The notes beneath the pieces are model-generated. The model saw only the letters and a program-made list of their open reading frames with translations, was not told where the DNA came from and ran no database searches. A stretch of 64,000 bases of DNA from Bacillus mesophilus (GTDB lineage Bacteria; Bacillota; Bacilli; Bacillales; SA4): NCBI RefSeq assembly GCF_011008845.1, contig NZ_JAAIWM010000005.1:124001-188000 (forward strand). The letters are read 5' to 3'. Every line of letters begins with the position of its first letter. The stretch's first letter is position 1. This document shows positions 38,694 through 47,660 of the stretch, in pieces. The position numbers and the translations under genes are program-made.

Positions 38694-38723
38694 TCCCCCT
38701 CATTTTCAAAGGGGGATTTTTCT
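38692..38723 (+). terminator. Intrinsic terminator after pxpC
   Basis: AATCCCCCT / AGGGGGATT-type stem followed by TTTTTCTT. Confidence 0.85.
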
Positions 38724-38728
38724 TAGGC

Positions 38729-39034
38729 TTATCTAATTTGCAAATAGATTTGAAGTGCTTCTCTCATATCCTGCAAGCTTTGATTGTCTTCAACGTGAAG
38801 ATCATAATGATCACCGTCAAGCCTACCTTCAAAATGCTTAAAGCCTTGTGTTTTTAGGAAGTCATTTACATCTGTTATATCTTCAGACTGTGTTAGCAGG
38901 ACCTTGTGTCCAACAAACTCTCCATTTACATACACATCATAGCGATCATGGTTCATCTTTGTATCTAATTCACCAATACCACCTGTGAGGATTACAGTGT
39001 TATTAGGAGTACGGTTTGAGAAAGTACTATACAT
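38729..39034 (-). CDS. Hypothetical small protein
   Basis: This 101-residue soluble protein has predicted beta strands (TVILTGGIGELDTK, RYDVYVNGEFVGHKVLL) and an acidic, helical end (NQSLQDMREALQIYLQIR). I do not recognise the family. It is strongly supported as a gene by GGGAGGTGAC upstream of its ATG and by clean codon use. It lies 93 bp downstream of the ywdI homologue on the same strand and may be co-transcribed with it. Confidence 0.75.
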   Translation of the reverse strand: MYSTFSNRTPNNTVILTGGIGELDTKMNHDRYDVYVNGEFVGHKVLLTQSEDITDVNDFLKTQGFKHFEGRLDGDHYDLHVEDNQSLQDMREALQIYLQIR

Positions 39035-39127
39035 TAAACGTCACCTCCCATTTTCATTCCGTACTCTCATTTTCTCCTTAGCTAATTGAATTATAGATGG
39101 TAATTTTTCACCCATGAATAGCTTAAA

Positions 39128-39376
39128 TCAAAAATCAAACAAAGAATCACCATTTGCTTCATCATCTGTTTGTATGTTTTTTTTAGGTTCTTTTAGTAAA
39201 GAATGAGGAGTGGATGTATCTATTTTGGGGGTACTCTTCATTGGTTCTTGCAACACTAAATCACATAAGGATCGAATCACCAATAGATGATCTCGAACCT
39301 TTGCAGGATCCTCTGTTAGAGCAAGTTTTAATTCTTGGTCCATTTTCTCTACTATTTGTTTTACTGAAACATTCAT
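39128..39376 (-). CDS. ywdI: YwdI/DUF5327 family protein
   Basis: This 82-residue protein begins MNVSVKQIVEKMDQELKLAL and has VIRSLCDLVLQ, the pattern of the YwdI/DUF5327 family of small cytoplasmic Bacillus proteins. The N-terminal half is helical; the C-terminal half is Lys/Thr/Asp-rich and probably disordered, ending GDSLFDF. Function is unknown. The ribosome-binding site (AAGG) is weak. The gene is divergent from the glucosidase gene. Confidence 0.7.
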   Translation of the reverse strand: MNVSVKQIVEKMDQELKLALTEDPAKVRDHLLVIRSLCDLVLQEPMKSTPKIDTSTPHSLLKEPKKNIQTDDEANGDSLFDF

Positions 39377-39457
39377 ATGTACTCACAACCTTACTTTATA
39401 ATCTATGTTATCGTATCTTATATAAAAATAATTATCAATGAACTTGGAGGCACTAAC

Positions 39458-41089
39458 ATGAGGAAAACTTGGTGGAAAGAAGCAGTTGTATATCAAGTCT
39501 ATTGGCGCAGTTTTTATGATACCGATGGGGATGGCTATGGAGATTTAAATGGTGTGATTGCAAAGCTTGATTACATAAAAGAGCTCGGTGTAGATGTGAT
39601 ATGGTTAAACCCTTGTTATGAATCACCTGATAAAGATAACGGTTATGACATTTCTGATTATTATGGAGTGATGGAAAAGGCAGGTAATCTTGAAATATGG
39701 GAGCGCCTATTAAAAGAGGTTCATCAACGTGATATGAAGTTAATTATGGATCTTGTTGTGAATCATACTTCTGATCAGCACCATTGGTTTAAAGAATCTA
39801 GATCATCTAAAGATCATCCAAAACGTGATTGGTATATCTGGAAGGAACCTGTTAAAGGGAAGGAGCCAAATAACTGGAGATCATACTTTTCTCCATCTAC
39901 TTGGGAATATGATGAAACAACAGACCAATATTATTTTCACTCCTTTGCCGTGGAGCAGCCTGATTTAAATTGGAAAAACGGAGAGGTTCGAGAAGAGATT
40001 TACAAAATGATGCGCTATTGGCTTGATAAAGGAATTGATGGATTCCGTATGGATGTTGTGAATCTGCTAGCTAAAATTGAGGGTTTTCCTAATGCCGAGA
40101 AGCCAGAAAAAATTGATTACTTAGGTAATAACCCTGGCATTCATGAGTACCTTCAAGAAATGAACGAGAAGGTCCTTCGTCATTATGATATTTTTACAGT
40201 TGGTGAAATTCCATTTGTTACTCCAGAGGATGGCGTTCTCTATGTAGGTGAAGATCGTAATGAACTACATACGCTCTTTCACTTCCAGGTTGCTGACGAT
40301 ATGCCAACTTGGGATATGCTAAGGTATAAGGATATTCAAAAAACATGGTATGAAGGTCTTTGGGGAAAAGGCTGGAATTCACAGTTTTTAAATAACCATG
40401 ACCACACTAGACAGGTAACACGCTATGGAAATGACGAAGAATATCGCGTCGAGTCTGCTAAGCTTTTAGCAACAATGGTACACACCATGCCTGGAATGCC
40501 TTATATTTTTCAAGGTGAAGAAATTGGGATGACAGGTGTACGCTTTTCTACTATAGAGGATTATAACGATATTGCAATGAAAAATAAGTATAAAGAGGAA
40601 GTAGCAAAAGGCAGAGATCCACAAGAGGTCTTTGAAAGCTTACTGCCATTGAGCCGCGATAACTCTCGTACACCGATGCAGTGGAACGATTCAGAACAGG
40701 CCGGTTTTACAGACGGAAATCCATGGATAAAAGTAAATCCAAATTACAAAAGCATTAACGTAGAAGCAGCTCTAAAAGATCCAAATTCAGTTTTTTATTA
40801 TTATAAAAAGCTTATACAGCTTCGAAAAGATCATCCAGTCATGGTTTATGGAAGTTTTACTGACTATTCAACAGGTCATGAAACCATTTATGCTTATACA
40901 AGAGAACTTGAGGACAAGCAGTGGCTGATTGTCTTAAATCACTCTGATCAACATGAAAAATTTTCTATTCCTGACATTATTTCTGATAAAAAATTAGAAC
41001 CAATTCTACACAATTATGATACGATTACTATGGATAATAAAAGCATTGAATTACGACCACATGAAGCCGTAATTTTTGACTTGCAGTAA
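39458..41089 (+). CDS. GH13 alpha-glucosidase, likely oligo-1,6-glucosidase
   Basis: This 543-residue intracellular glycoside hydrolase family 13 enzyme shows DLVVNHTSDQH, nucleophile Asp in GIDGFRMDVVNLLAK, acid/base Glu in FTVGEIPF and NNHDHTR. Val follows the nucleophile (MDVV); in this subfamily Val there goes with alpha-1,6 linkages and Thr with alpha-1,4, so isomalto-oligosaccharides or trehalose-6-P-like substrates are favoured over maltose. ATG 39458 has GGAGG 10 bases upstream; the frame is open back to 39377 without a better start. It is followed 12 bp later by a HAD phosphatase. Confidence 0.93.
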   Translation: MRKTWWKEAVVYQVYWRSFYDTDGDGYGDLNGVIAKLDYIKELGVDVIWLNPCYESPDKDNGYDISDYYGVMEKAGNLEIWERLLKEVHQRDMKLIMDLVVNHTSDQHHWFKESRSSKDHPKRDWYIWKEPVKGKEPNNWRSYFSPSTWEYDETTDQYYFHSFAVEQPDLNWKNGEVREEIYKMMRYWLDKGIDGFRMDVVNLLAKIEGFPNAEKPEKIDYLGNNPGIHEYLQEMNEKVLRHYDIFTVGEIPFVTPEDGVLYVGEDRNELHTLFHFQVADDMPTWDMLRYKDIQKTWYEGLWGKGWNSQFLNNHDHTRQVTRYGNDEEYRVESAKLLATMVHTMPGMPYIFQGEEIGMTGVRFSTIEDYNDIAMKNKYKEEVAKGRDPQEVFESLLPLSRDNSRTPMQWNDSEQAGFTDGNPWIKVNPNYKSINVEAALKDPNSVFYYYKKLIQLRKDHPVMVYGSFTDYSTGHETIYAYTRELEDKQWLIVLNHSDQHEKFSIPDIISDKKLEPILHNYDTITMDNKSIELRPHEAVIFDLQ

Positions 41090-41101
41090 AAGGAGAATTC
41101 T

Positions 41102-41926
41102 ATGAGATCTTTTCTAGAAGCAGCAAAACTTGTCGTTTTTGACTTAGACGGAACTTTATATGAGGATACTGATCATTTCGATTATTATGCAGAGCTTTTA
41201 AAGCAGGAGGTAACTCCTAATGAACAAGCTTCCTATCAACAAGATTATGAAGAAATGAAGGCTGGCAAGCATATCGTTCAAATTGGTAAAGCATATGACG
41301 TGGAAAATGATTATGTATTAACATTGGATCCCATGACATTAAAGATCACCGAGGTTTACAAATGGGATGGTCAACAAATCAGCCAAGATGAAATCGACCG
41401 GCTTTACCAAAAACCTTTGCAATTTAACTTTGAAGATATGATCGCGATTGGTGATGGATGGTGGCTTCCATTTGTCGCAGCCAAGCATTATGGTGTGAAA
41501 GACACATACACAAGCTATAACAAAACGAAGGAATATATGGTAACAGAGAATTTTGAACTTACTAAAACTCCTGGGTTAAAAAATGGCTTGGTCGAACTTA
41601 AGGAATCCAAAAAGCTTGTGCTTTGTACAAATAGTGATATTGATGATGTAGGAAGACTGTTAAAAGAGCTAGAGCTGGATACTATTTTTGAACATATTCT
41701 ACCTTCTTCTATGAAGCCAACCAACACGGAAAGCCACTTTAAGAAGCTTCTAGAACAATACGAATGCCAGCCTCATGAGGTTGTATCAATAGGAGATAAT
41801 TTTATAAATGAAATTGCTCCAGCATTAAAGCTTGGTATGAGAGCTGTCTACATACATCCAACACATGAGAGCGAAGATCAAGAGCAATTAATGGTCGTTC
41901 CTACTTTGGCTAACGTTTGGTCATAA
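41102..41926 (+). CDS. HAD-superfamily hydrolase
   Basis: This 274-residue phosphatase-like protein has HAD motif I VVFDLDGTLYED, motif II LCTNSDIDD, the Lys of motif III in SSMKPTNTES, and motif IV SIGDNFINEIAPALKLGM. A large cap is inserted between motifs I and II, as in pyrophosphatase or sugar-phosphatase-type members. The substrate is unknown. It has AAAGGAG upstream and follows the glucosidase by 12 bp, so a role with the glucosidase product, for example a sugar phosphate, is plausible but unproven. Confidence 0.85.
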   Translation: MRSFLEAAKLVVFDLDGTLYEDTDHFDYYAELLKQEVTPNEQASYQQDYEEMKAGKHIVQIGKAYDVENDYVLTLDPMTLKITEVYKWDGQQISQDEIDRLYQKPLQFNFEDMIAIGDGWWLPFVAAKHYGVKDTYTSYNKTKEYMVTENFELTKTPGLKNGLVELKESKKLVLCTNSDIDDVGRLLKELELDTIFEHILPSSMKPTNTESHFKKLLEQYECQPHEVVSIGDNFINEIAPALKLGMRAVYIHPTHESEDQEQLMVVPTLANVWS

Positions 41927-41930
41927 TGGC

Positions 41931-42139
41931 TAAAAGGCGTAAGCGCCCCGGTAAGTTGGCAGGCTAAGTGCGCAACGTCCTGTTGCAACGCCTGCCTAAC
42001 CTGCATCATGCAGGCCTCCGACAAGCAAATGTTCCAGAGAAAAAGGGTGGTTTCTCCCTTTTACTCTTTATGGGTTATTTGACCAAGGAAAAAGTGTTTT
42101 ATCTTTTTCCTCGAGGGGCTGGGCGCTGGAGCTGGATTA
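41931..42139 (+). repeat. Family B dispersed repeat, copy B3, with internal hairpin module
   Basis: Ends AAAAGGCGTAAGCGCCCCGG and GGGCTGGGCGCTGGAGCTGG. It contains GACAAGCAAATGTTCC, GGGTTATTTGACC and an AGGAAAAA / TTTTTCCT hairpin. After CCCCGGTAAGT it has an extra module: GGCAGGC / GCCTGCC enclosing GCAAC-GTCCT-GTTGC, then CCTGCA-TCA-TGCAGG. It fills most of the 318-bp spacer after the HAD gene. Confidence 0.8.
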
Positions 42140-42198
42140 CTACGGAAATATCGTACAAGAAAAGCACTAAACACTTATACTTTCTTAGTTTATAAAAA

Positions 42199-42236
42199 AC
42201 AGCAGTGGGCTTCTACACAGAGAAATCCACTGCTTT
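42199..42236 (-). terminator. Intrinsic terminator after the DUF2062 gene
   Basis: AGCAGTGGG / TCCACTGCT stem followed on the minus strand by GTTTTTTATA. Confidence 0.75.
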
Positions 42237-42244
42237 CTTATCTC

Positions 42245-42730
42245 CTATCTGGGTTTAGACACTTCCCATTTTTGGCAAATTAGTTGTAGGACTTCACTTC
42301 GATACTTTCTTATCATCATATAGGAAAGTAAGTAAATCACCAGTCCAAATACCACTAAATTGATAACCATGCCGAATAGAAATGCTTTGCCTACCTGAAA
42401 GCTAGCTTCAATCGCTTCTTCTGTATCACCAAGGCTTTCTTCAAGTTCAAATACATCAATCGGTATAAACAGTTCACCAATGATGACATTTAAGTAAAAA
42501 AACAGAGGAAATAACCAAAGGAAAGAAAGTCCACCAATAAACCCTGCCAGTGTATTGGCTCTAACGAGTTTAGCACTAGCTGCTGATAAAAGAGGGCCTA
42601 ATCCAAATGACGGGACAAAGTTCATCAGTGACCCCACTGTAAATCCTACTGCGATGCTGTGAGCATTACTTTTAATACGAAATAGTCGAATAAGTAGATA
42701 TTTTATTTTTCTTAGTTGTTTATTGATCAT
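42245..42730 (-). CDS. DUF2062 membrane protein
   Basis: This 161-residue protein has a basic N terminus (KQLRKIKYLLIRLFRIKSN), then the DUF2062 signature SIAVGFTVGSLMNFVPSFGLGPLL, and three to four membrane helices. DUF2062 proteins are membrane proteins of unknown role, sometimes near phospholipid genes. Here the divergent neighbour is pssA. The start ATG is preceded by GGTGAATC, a weak site. Confidence 0.82.
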   Translation of the reverse strand: MINKQLRKIKYLLIRLFRIKSNAHSIAVGFTVGSLMNFVPSFGLGPLLSAASAKLVRANTLAGFIGGLSFLWLFPLFFYLNVIIGELFIPIDVFELEESLGDTEEAIEASFQVGKAFLFGMVINLVVFGLVIYLLSYMMIRKYRSEVLQLICQKWEVSKPR

Positions 42731-42836
42731 GATTCACCAACTTAATCCTAGGATTATAAAATACATGCTCTCTTTCAATCATTGACCTAAATTAGTACAT
42801 GATATACTAACTAAAAAATTTACGGATGTGATAAAC

Positions 42837-43523
42837 ATGATGCGATACAAAAAAGCGATTCCTAATATGCTTACACTCGGAAACCTCTATTGTGGATTTC
42901 TTTCCATTGGTTTTGCAGCATATGGACAATTTAACAATGCAGCCATACTCATTTTAATCGGGATGATGCTAGACAGCATGGACGGTCGATTAGCACGGAT
43001 GTTAGGAGCCGATAGTAACCTTGGTAAGGAGCTCGATTCACTTGCGGATATTGTGACATTCGGTGTTGCCCCTTCCTTTCTAATTTACTATACATACTTT
43101 CACAAATTTGAATTACTTGGACTTGCGATTGCAGGATTATTCCCATTATTCGGAGCCTATCGTCTAGCAAGATTTAATGTGACTCCAACGAAATCATCTC
43201 TTCAATATTTCGTAGGTGTTCCCATTACTGCTGCAGGTGGGATTTTAGCACTACTAACTTTATTTGGCGAAATCATTCCACAAATTTTCACCACTGTAGT
43301 CTTTACCGGCTTATGCTTTTTGATGGTTAGCCGAATTCGAATTCCTAGTTTAAAGGAAGTACCTCTTCCTAAGTATGGTACAATCGTTACACTATTTCTC
43401 GGCTCTCTATTGTATGTGATTTACCGAGGAACGTACGAGCAATTTCCTTATTTAATTTACATTGCCACTCCGATTTACATTGCCTATTTAGCCTATTTGT
43501 TTATTAAGACTAGCAAAAAATAA
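42837..43523 (+). CDS. pssA: CDP-diacylglycerol-serine O-phosphatidyltransferase
   Basis: This 228-residue integral membrane enzyme makes phosphatidylserine from CDP-diacylglycerol and serine. The CDP-alcohol phosphotransferase motif DGx2ARx8Gx3Dx3D is complete in SMDGRLARMLGADSNLGKEL followed by DSLAD. Six to eight membrane helices are apparent. ATG 42837 follows GGATGTG; the GTG at 42828 lies within that sequence. It is longer than the B. subtilis PssA (about 177) but within the range of this clade. Confidence 0.9.
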   Translation: MMRYKKAIPNMLTLGNLYCGFLSIGFAAYGQFNNAAILILIGMMLDSMDGRLARMLGADSNLGKELDSLADIVTFGVAPSFLIYYTYFHKFELLGLAIAGLFPLFGAYRLARFNVTPTKSSLQYFVGVPITAAGGILALLTLFGEIIPQIFTTVVFTGLCFLMVSRIRIPSLKEVPLPKYGTIVTLFLGSLLYVIYRGTYEQFPYLIYIATPIYIAYLAYLFIKTSKK

Positions 43524-43599
43524 ACCGTGCCCTGTCACTTATGGGTACGGTTTGTTTTTTTTATAAGGCTTTTTTCTCAGACATTGTTGTTTTTGAACG

Positions 43600-43734
43600 T
43601 GTTCGTTCCATTGCGCTCCAAACACTTGCTTTCCGCGGGGAGGAAGTCGAGCCTCCTCGGCTTCGCCTGCGGGGTCTCGACCTTTCCTCTATTTCCCGCA
43701 GGAGTCAAGTGTTTTCCGCTCCATTACACTACTG
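43600..43734. repeat. Family A dispersed repeat, copy A2 (uninterrupted form)
   Basis: Ends TTCCATTGCGCTCCAAACAC and GTGTTTTCCGCTCCATTA are imperfect inverted repeats. The inside has CTTGCTTTCCGCGGGG, CGAGCCTCCTCGGCTTCGCC and GGGGTCTCG, then TTCCCGCAGGAGTC. It serves as the reference for the insertions in A1. Confidence 0.8.
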
Positions 43735-43773
43735 TATATATTCGATAGAAAAAGAGCCTTTGTTTATAAGAAC

Positions 43774-43944
43774 TCACTGCTTTTTTTCAAACTTCAAGCA
43801 TGGATTACCGGATGATTGATGCACGGCAGCTGAAGGCATATGGGGCGTTTTGAAATTAAAAGCCTTGCAGCCTCTTGGAAAGCTTTTGTCCCATGTTATA
43901 TAGAAATGCTTGCATTGAAAGCAGTTTATTTTTTTCTGCGACAT
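43774..43944 (-). CDS. Small conserved Cys-rich protein of unknown function
   Basis: This 56-residue protein has the pattern CFQCKHFYITWDKSFPRGC, then KAFNFKTPHMPSAAVHQSSG, then CLKF: four Cys in CxxC...C...C arrangement, which suggests a zinc or iron-sulfur site. Proteins with this pattern are widespread in Firmicutes and Deltaproteobacteria, although I know of no assigned function. ATG 43944 is chosen because GGATTGAGG precedes it. The frame runs on upstream to 44037 but that part does not look coding. Confidence 0.75.
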   Translation of the reverse strand: MSQKKINCFQCKHFYITWDKSFPRGCKAFNFKTPHMPSAAVHQSSGNPCLKFEKKQ

Positions 43945-44100
43945 GATCCTCAATCCTTTTATAAAAATACTACCAAAAATTCCGCGTTTGCCTATAGTCC
44001 ATTTTCTAGCGATAGCAATAGAATAATTATATAACAAATCTGGACTTTATAAGGAGATTTAGTGAAATAACCAATTATTAGAAAGGGTTGTGAGTGTACT

Positions 44101-44577
44101 ATGAATGATCAAAATCATAAAAATAAGCTGTCTCCCGCTGCTCAGGAACCATTTAAACATGTTATGAAATCTATGGATGATTTCTTTAATGCAAAGCCAT
44201 TACGAGGAGTCATGAATTCTATAGATGACTTTTTCCAACGCTCATTTGTCCCTGCCTTTCCTGTTGATTTATACGAAACAAAGGATGAACTGGTGATCAC
44301 AGCAGAAATTCCTGGAGTGAAACGCGAGCAAATTTACCTGGATATTGTAGGGAATACATTACGAATTTCAGTTGAACATCAAGATGAATTAGAGGAAAAA
44401 AACACTGTACACAACTATTATCGTAGAGAGCGAGCCTACCATCGTTCCGAACGAAATGTTCAACTGCCATACACAGTCTCTGAAAAGCAAGTGAAGGCAA
44501 CCTACCAAAATGGCATCTTAAAAATTAGAGCACCAAAAGGACAGCGCAGAAAAAGCCGTATTCAGATTGAGGAGTAG
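44101..44577 (+). CDS. Hsp20/alpha-crystallin family small heat shock protein
   Basis: This 158-residue chaperone has an alpha-crystallin domain at about residues 55-145: FPVDLYETKDELVITAEIPG, VKREQIYLDIVGNTLRISVEHQ, and RSERNVQLPYTVSEKQVKATYQNGILKI with the usual GILKI strand. The short tail RKSRIQIEE carries the I-x-I type motif used for oligomer assembly. It holds unfolded proteins. The ATG has AAAGGG farther upstream. I see no CIRCE element ahead of it. Confidence 0.9.
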   Translation: MNDQNHKNKLSPAAQEPFKHVMKSMDDFFNAKPLRGVMNSIDDFFQRSFVPAFPVDLYETKDELVITAEIPGVKREQIYLDIVGNTLRISVEHQDELEEKNTVHNYYRRERAYHRSERNVQLPYTVSEKQVKATYQNGILKIRAPKGQRRKSRIQIEE

Positions 44578-44620
44578 GTAGATTTCATTTCTAAGCCACT
44601 CACTTTTGTAAAAATAAGTA

Positions 44621-44733
44621 TTTTCGTTGAAAAATAGATAACTTTCGTTGATACCAAAGCCATCTTCGTTGAAAAATCTAAGATTTCGTCGAAATGTCCT
44701 GCTATTTCGTTGATAACTAGTGTTACCTCGCCA
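44621..44733. repeat. 21-bp phased TTTCGTTGA word array
   Basis: TCG of the word TTTCGTTGA or a variant occurs at 44624, 44645, 44666, 44686, 44707 and 44728, steps of 21, 21, 20, 21 and 21. Words are TTTTCGTTGA, CTTTCGTTGA, TCTTCGTTGA, ATTTCGTCGA, ATTTCGTTGA and ACCTCGCCA. The intervening sequence is not conserved, so this is not an ordinary tandem repeat. It lies between convergent hsp20 and the ykvI-like gene. Confidence 0.75.
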
Positions 44734-44790
44734 ATATCCTATATTATCCAGAGTCTAATTCCATCTAGCGACACACCAACATAGAAAAAG

Positions 44791-44830
44791 CAAAGATTCG
44801 CAATCATTTTAGACTGCGAATCTTTATTTT
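44791..44830. terminator. Terminator between hsp20 and the YkvI-like gene
   Basis: AAAGATTCGCA / TGCGAATCTTT stem with ATTTTT on one side and GAAAAAG on the other; likely bidirectional. Confidence 0.8.
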
Positions 44831-45849
44831 TATCTAGCTACTGGCATCTTTTTAAACATAAAGGCTAAAAGAACAACGCATCCCATATAGCCGAATAATG
44901 GGTACAGGTATTTAACTAAAGAATCAAAGCCAATTAGGCTTATAAAGTAACAAACTAATAAAATGGATAGGATCACTGCTTTCTTTGGAGTTTCACTGAA
45001 AGATAGCTTTCGAGCAATTCCATAGACATTTCCAATAAGGGTTGTATAAATTTCACTGTAAATTACTAAGACGAATAATAGATGTACGACTGTTCCGATC
45101 AATTTAATGATTTCACCCATTGGAATGCTATAGGATGTCATATTCGGAATCGTGATTAACGCGAAATGGCTAGTGATGAGTATAAACGTTAAGCCAAATC
45201 CGCCTAGAAATCCACCCCACTTAATAATTCTCTCATTAGCACTGTCTCTCCCTAATGGGACGAGAACAGCTTGACCAAGAACAAGGTTATAAGCGGCATA
45301 AGCTAATGCACTTAAGAGCACCTTACCAATATTAGACGATTCCCCGTAATAGCCTGAAGCCTCCGGAAAGGCCGTAATGACAATTAAACTAAATAATAGC
45401 ATTAAGGGTACGATGATTGAGTTTACTAGTAATAACCCTCTCATCCCTCTAATTACAGCAATATAACAGAGAACAAGAGTTAACCATATTCCTAGCTGTG
45501 CTGGTAATCCCAGTTGCTCACTAAATACGGCCCCCGTTCCAGAAAGCATCACAGAGGTTACACCAAAGAGCATGATTAATAAAACCGCATTAATCCATCT
45601 ACCTATTTTTTCACCAAATAGAAATTCATTTACCTCTTGATAAGAATTTGCATCAATTCGTTTGGCAATTAGCATAGACTTCATTCCGATCCACACGAAT
45701 AGATACCCACTTATTAAAATTCCGAGCAGTCCAATCATGCCGTACTGCGAAAAGAATTGAACAACCTCTTTGCCGGTAGCAAAGCCTGCACCAACGATTG
45801 TTCCTATGTAAGTTGCTGCAACCTGTAATATAGCTTTTAGATCTCTCAC
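44830..45849 (-). CDS. YkvI family membrane transporter (APC superfamily)
   Basis: This 339-residue protein has about ten membrane helices. The N terminus ILQVAATYIGTIVGAGFATG carries the unwound GxGxGFATGKE-type first helix of APC transporters, matching YkvI of B. subtilis. Its substrate is unknown. The start is GTG 45849 with AAGGTG 5 bases upstream. Note the very short distance to the terminator. No partner gene is adjacent. Confidence 0.85.
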   Translation of the reverse strand: MRDLKAILQVAATYIGTIVGAGFATGKEVVQFFSQYGMIGLLGILISGYLFVWIGMKSMLIAKRIDANSYQEVNEFLFGEKIGRWINAVLLIMLFGVTSVMLSGTGAVFSEQLGLPAQLGIWLTLVLCYIAVIRGMRGLLLVNSIIVPLMLLFSLIVITAFPEASGYYGESSNIGKVLLSALAYAAYNLVLGQAVLVPLGRDSANERIIKWGGFLGGFGLTFILITSHFALITIPNMTSYSIPMGEIIKLIGTVVHLLFVLVIYSEIYTTLIGNVYGIARKLSFSETPKKAVILSILLVCYFISLIGFDSLVKYLYPLFGYMGCVVLLAFMFKKMPVAR

Positions 45850-46056
45850 GATTTCACCTTCTCGAAAAGTTATTTATTACACTATATGTTTAAAAGTTGG
45901 TGAAAAGACGAGCTTTTTTGGTATGATGAATATGGCACATTTATCAAAAACTGTAATGATATGACGAAATTTGTTTTGTGAGCTATTAATCGCATATACT
46001 AGTACTAGTGAAATTTCTAGCAACTGATGCAATTTATTAAAGTGAGGTCCTATATT

Positions 46057-47547
46057 GTGAACATAGATAATCCAAAATCACTGATTGTAATATTCGGAGC
46101 AACCGGAGATCTAGCTAATCGTAAGCTATTTCCCTCTTTATATCGTTTATACATAGGCGGAAAGCTATCTGAGCAATTTGCAGTGGTAGGTGTAGCGAGA
46201 AGACCTAAATCAAATGAGCAATTTAGAGAGAACGTGAAAGACGCTCTCCTTGAAGCTGGTTTACCTCCTCAAGAGGATGAAAAAATCAATACGTTCTGTT
46301 CTCATTTTTATTACCATCCTTTTGATGTCCAAAGTAGTGACTCTTATATTCAATTGAATTCAACTTTAGAAATGCTAGATCATGATTATCAAACAGAAGG
46401 AAACCGAATCTTTTATTTAGCAATGGCACCTGAATTCTTTGGTATGATTGCCTCTAACTTAAAATCTGAGGGGTTAACAAAAACTTCCGGCTGGAAGCGC
46501 CTTGTTATCGAAAAACCATTTGGACGAGACCTCCCTTCTGCTGAGGAATTAAATGAACAAATTAGAAATGCCTTTTCCGAAAACGAAATTTATCGTATTG
46601 ATCACTACCTAGGAAAAGAAATGGTTCAAAACATTGAAGTGATTCGCTTCGCTAATGCGTTATTTGAGCCATTATGGAACAATCGATACATATCCAACAT
46701 ACAAGTGACCTCCAGTGAAACATTAGGCGTGGGAGATCGTGCAGGCTATTATGAAAAGTCTGGTGCACTACGAGATATGGTTCAAAATCATATGCTTCAG
46801 ATGGTAGCTTTACTTGCCATGGAGCCTCCAAGCAGATTAAATACTGAGGAAGTTCGTAGTGAAAAAGTTAAGGTATTTCGTTCATTACGACATTTTTCCG
46901 TGGATGAAGTGGATGACTATTTTGTTAGAGGTCAATATAAAGGTGGAACTCTCGGTGATAAAGAGGTTATTGGCTACCGTGAAGAAGCACAAACCTCTCC
47001 AGAGTCTAATACAGAGACATATGTAGCAGGAAAGCTTTTAATTGATAATTTCCGCTGGGCAGGTGTTCCTTTCTATATTCGTACAGGTAAAAGAATGGCC
47101 GCCAAATCAACGAAAATTGTTATTGAATTTAAAAATCTTCCGATGAATTTATATTTCCCTGCAGGAGAAGAGCAGCAGCCGAATCTCCTAGTGATTCATA
47201 TTCAACCAGAGGAAGGTATTACTCTACATATTAACGCAAAAAAGTCGGGTCCATCTGGTGAAACGACTCCTATCAAAATGGATTTTAGCAATCAAAGCAC
47301 AGCCGGAATCAACACACCAGAAGCTTATGAGCGTCTGATTTATGACTGCTTACGCGGAGACGCAACAAACTTCACCCACTGGGATGAGGTTGCTCTTTCT
47401 TGGAAATTCATTGATTCAATTTCTCAAGCATGGGCAGCAAAAAAAGCAACCTACTTTCCAAATTACGAAGCAGGCACAATGGGCCCAGATCAAGCCGATA
47501 TGCTGTTAGAAAAAGACGGCTTCCAATGGTGGTCTTTTAATAAGTAA
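46057..47547 (+). CDS. zwf: Glucose-6-phosphate 1-dehydrogenase
   Basis: This 496-residue enzyme oxidises glucose 6-phosphate with NADP+, opening the pentose phosphate pathway. The cofactor motif IFGATGDLANRKLFPSLY is at the N terminus, the substrate signature is RIDHYLGKE (His and Lys for catalysis), and RWAGVPFYIRTGKRM follows later. The start is GTG 46057, preceded by AGTGAGG 8-9 bases upstream; ATG 46027 has no ribosome-binding site. gnd, the next oxidative step but one, lies 3 kb away on the other strand. Confidence 0.95.
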   Translation: MNIDNPKSLIVIFGATGDLANRKLFPSLYRLYIGGKLSEQFAVVGVARRPKSNEQFRENVKDALLEAGLPPQEDEKINTFCSHFYYHPFDVQSSDSYIQLNSTLEMLDHDYQTEGNRIFYLAMAPEFFGMIASNLKSEGLTKTSGWKRLVIEKPFGRDLPSAEELNEQIRNAFSENEIYRIDHYLGKEMVQNIEVIRFANALFEPLWNNRYISNIQVTSSETLGVGDRAGYYEKSGALRDMVQNHMLQMVALLAMEPPSRLNTEEVRSEKVKVFRSLRHFSVDEVDDYFVRGQYKGGTLGDKEVIGYREEAQTSPESNTETYVAGKLLIDNFRWAGVPFYIRTGKRMAAKSTKIVIEFKNLPMNLYFPAGEEQQPNLLVIHIQPEEGITLHINAKKSGPSGETTPIKMDFSNQSTAGINTPEAYERLIYDCLRGDATNFTHWDEVALSWKFIDSISQAWAAKKATYFPNYEAGTMGPDQADMLLEKDGFQWWSFNK

Positions 47548-47578
47548 GAGTTTTTAGGTTGAAAAATTTGTAATAGAT

Positions 47579-47610
47579 TTCCTACCTGGGGGACTGGGTA
47601 GGTTTTTTTG
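47579..47610 (+). terminator. Intrinsic terminator after zwf
   Basis: CCTACC / GGGTAGG stem followed by TTTTTTTG. Confidence 0.75.
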
Positions 47611-47660
47611 TGTGTTTTTTTTGATGACGGGGGTGGTTGGGAAGTTCGTTGGGGGTGGAG

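Noticed and set aside
41968..42195. 75-codon open frame after the HAD gene
   Set aside because: Entirely within family B repeat B3.
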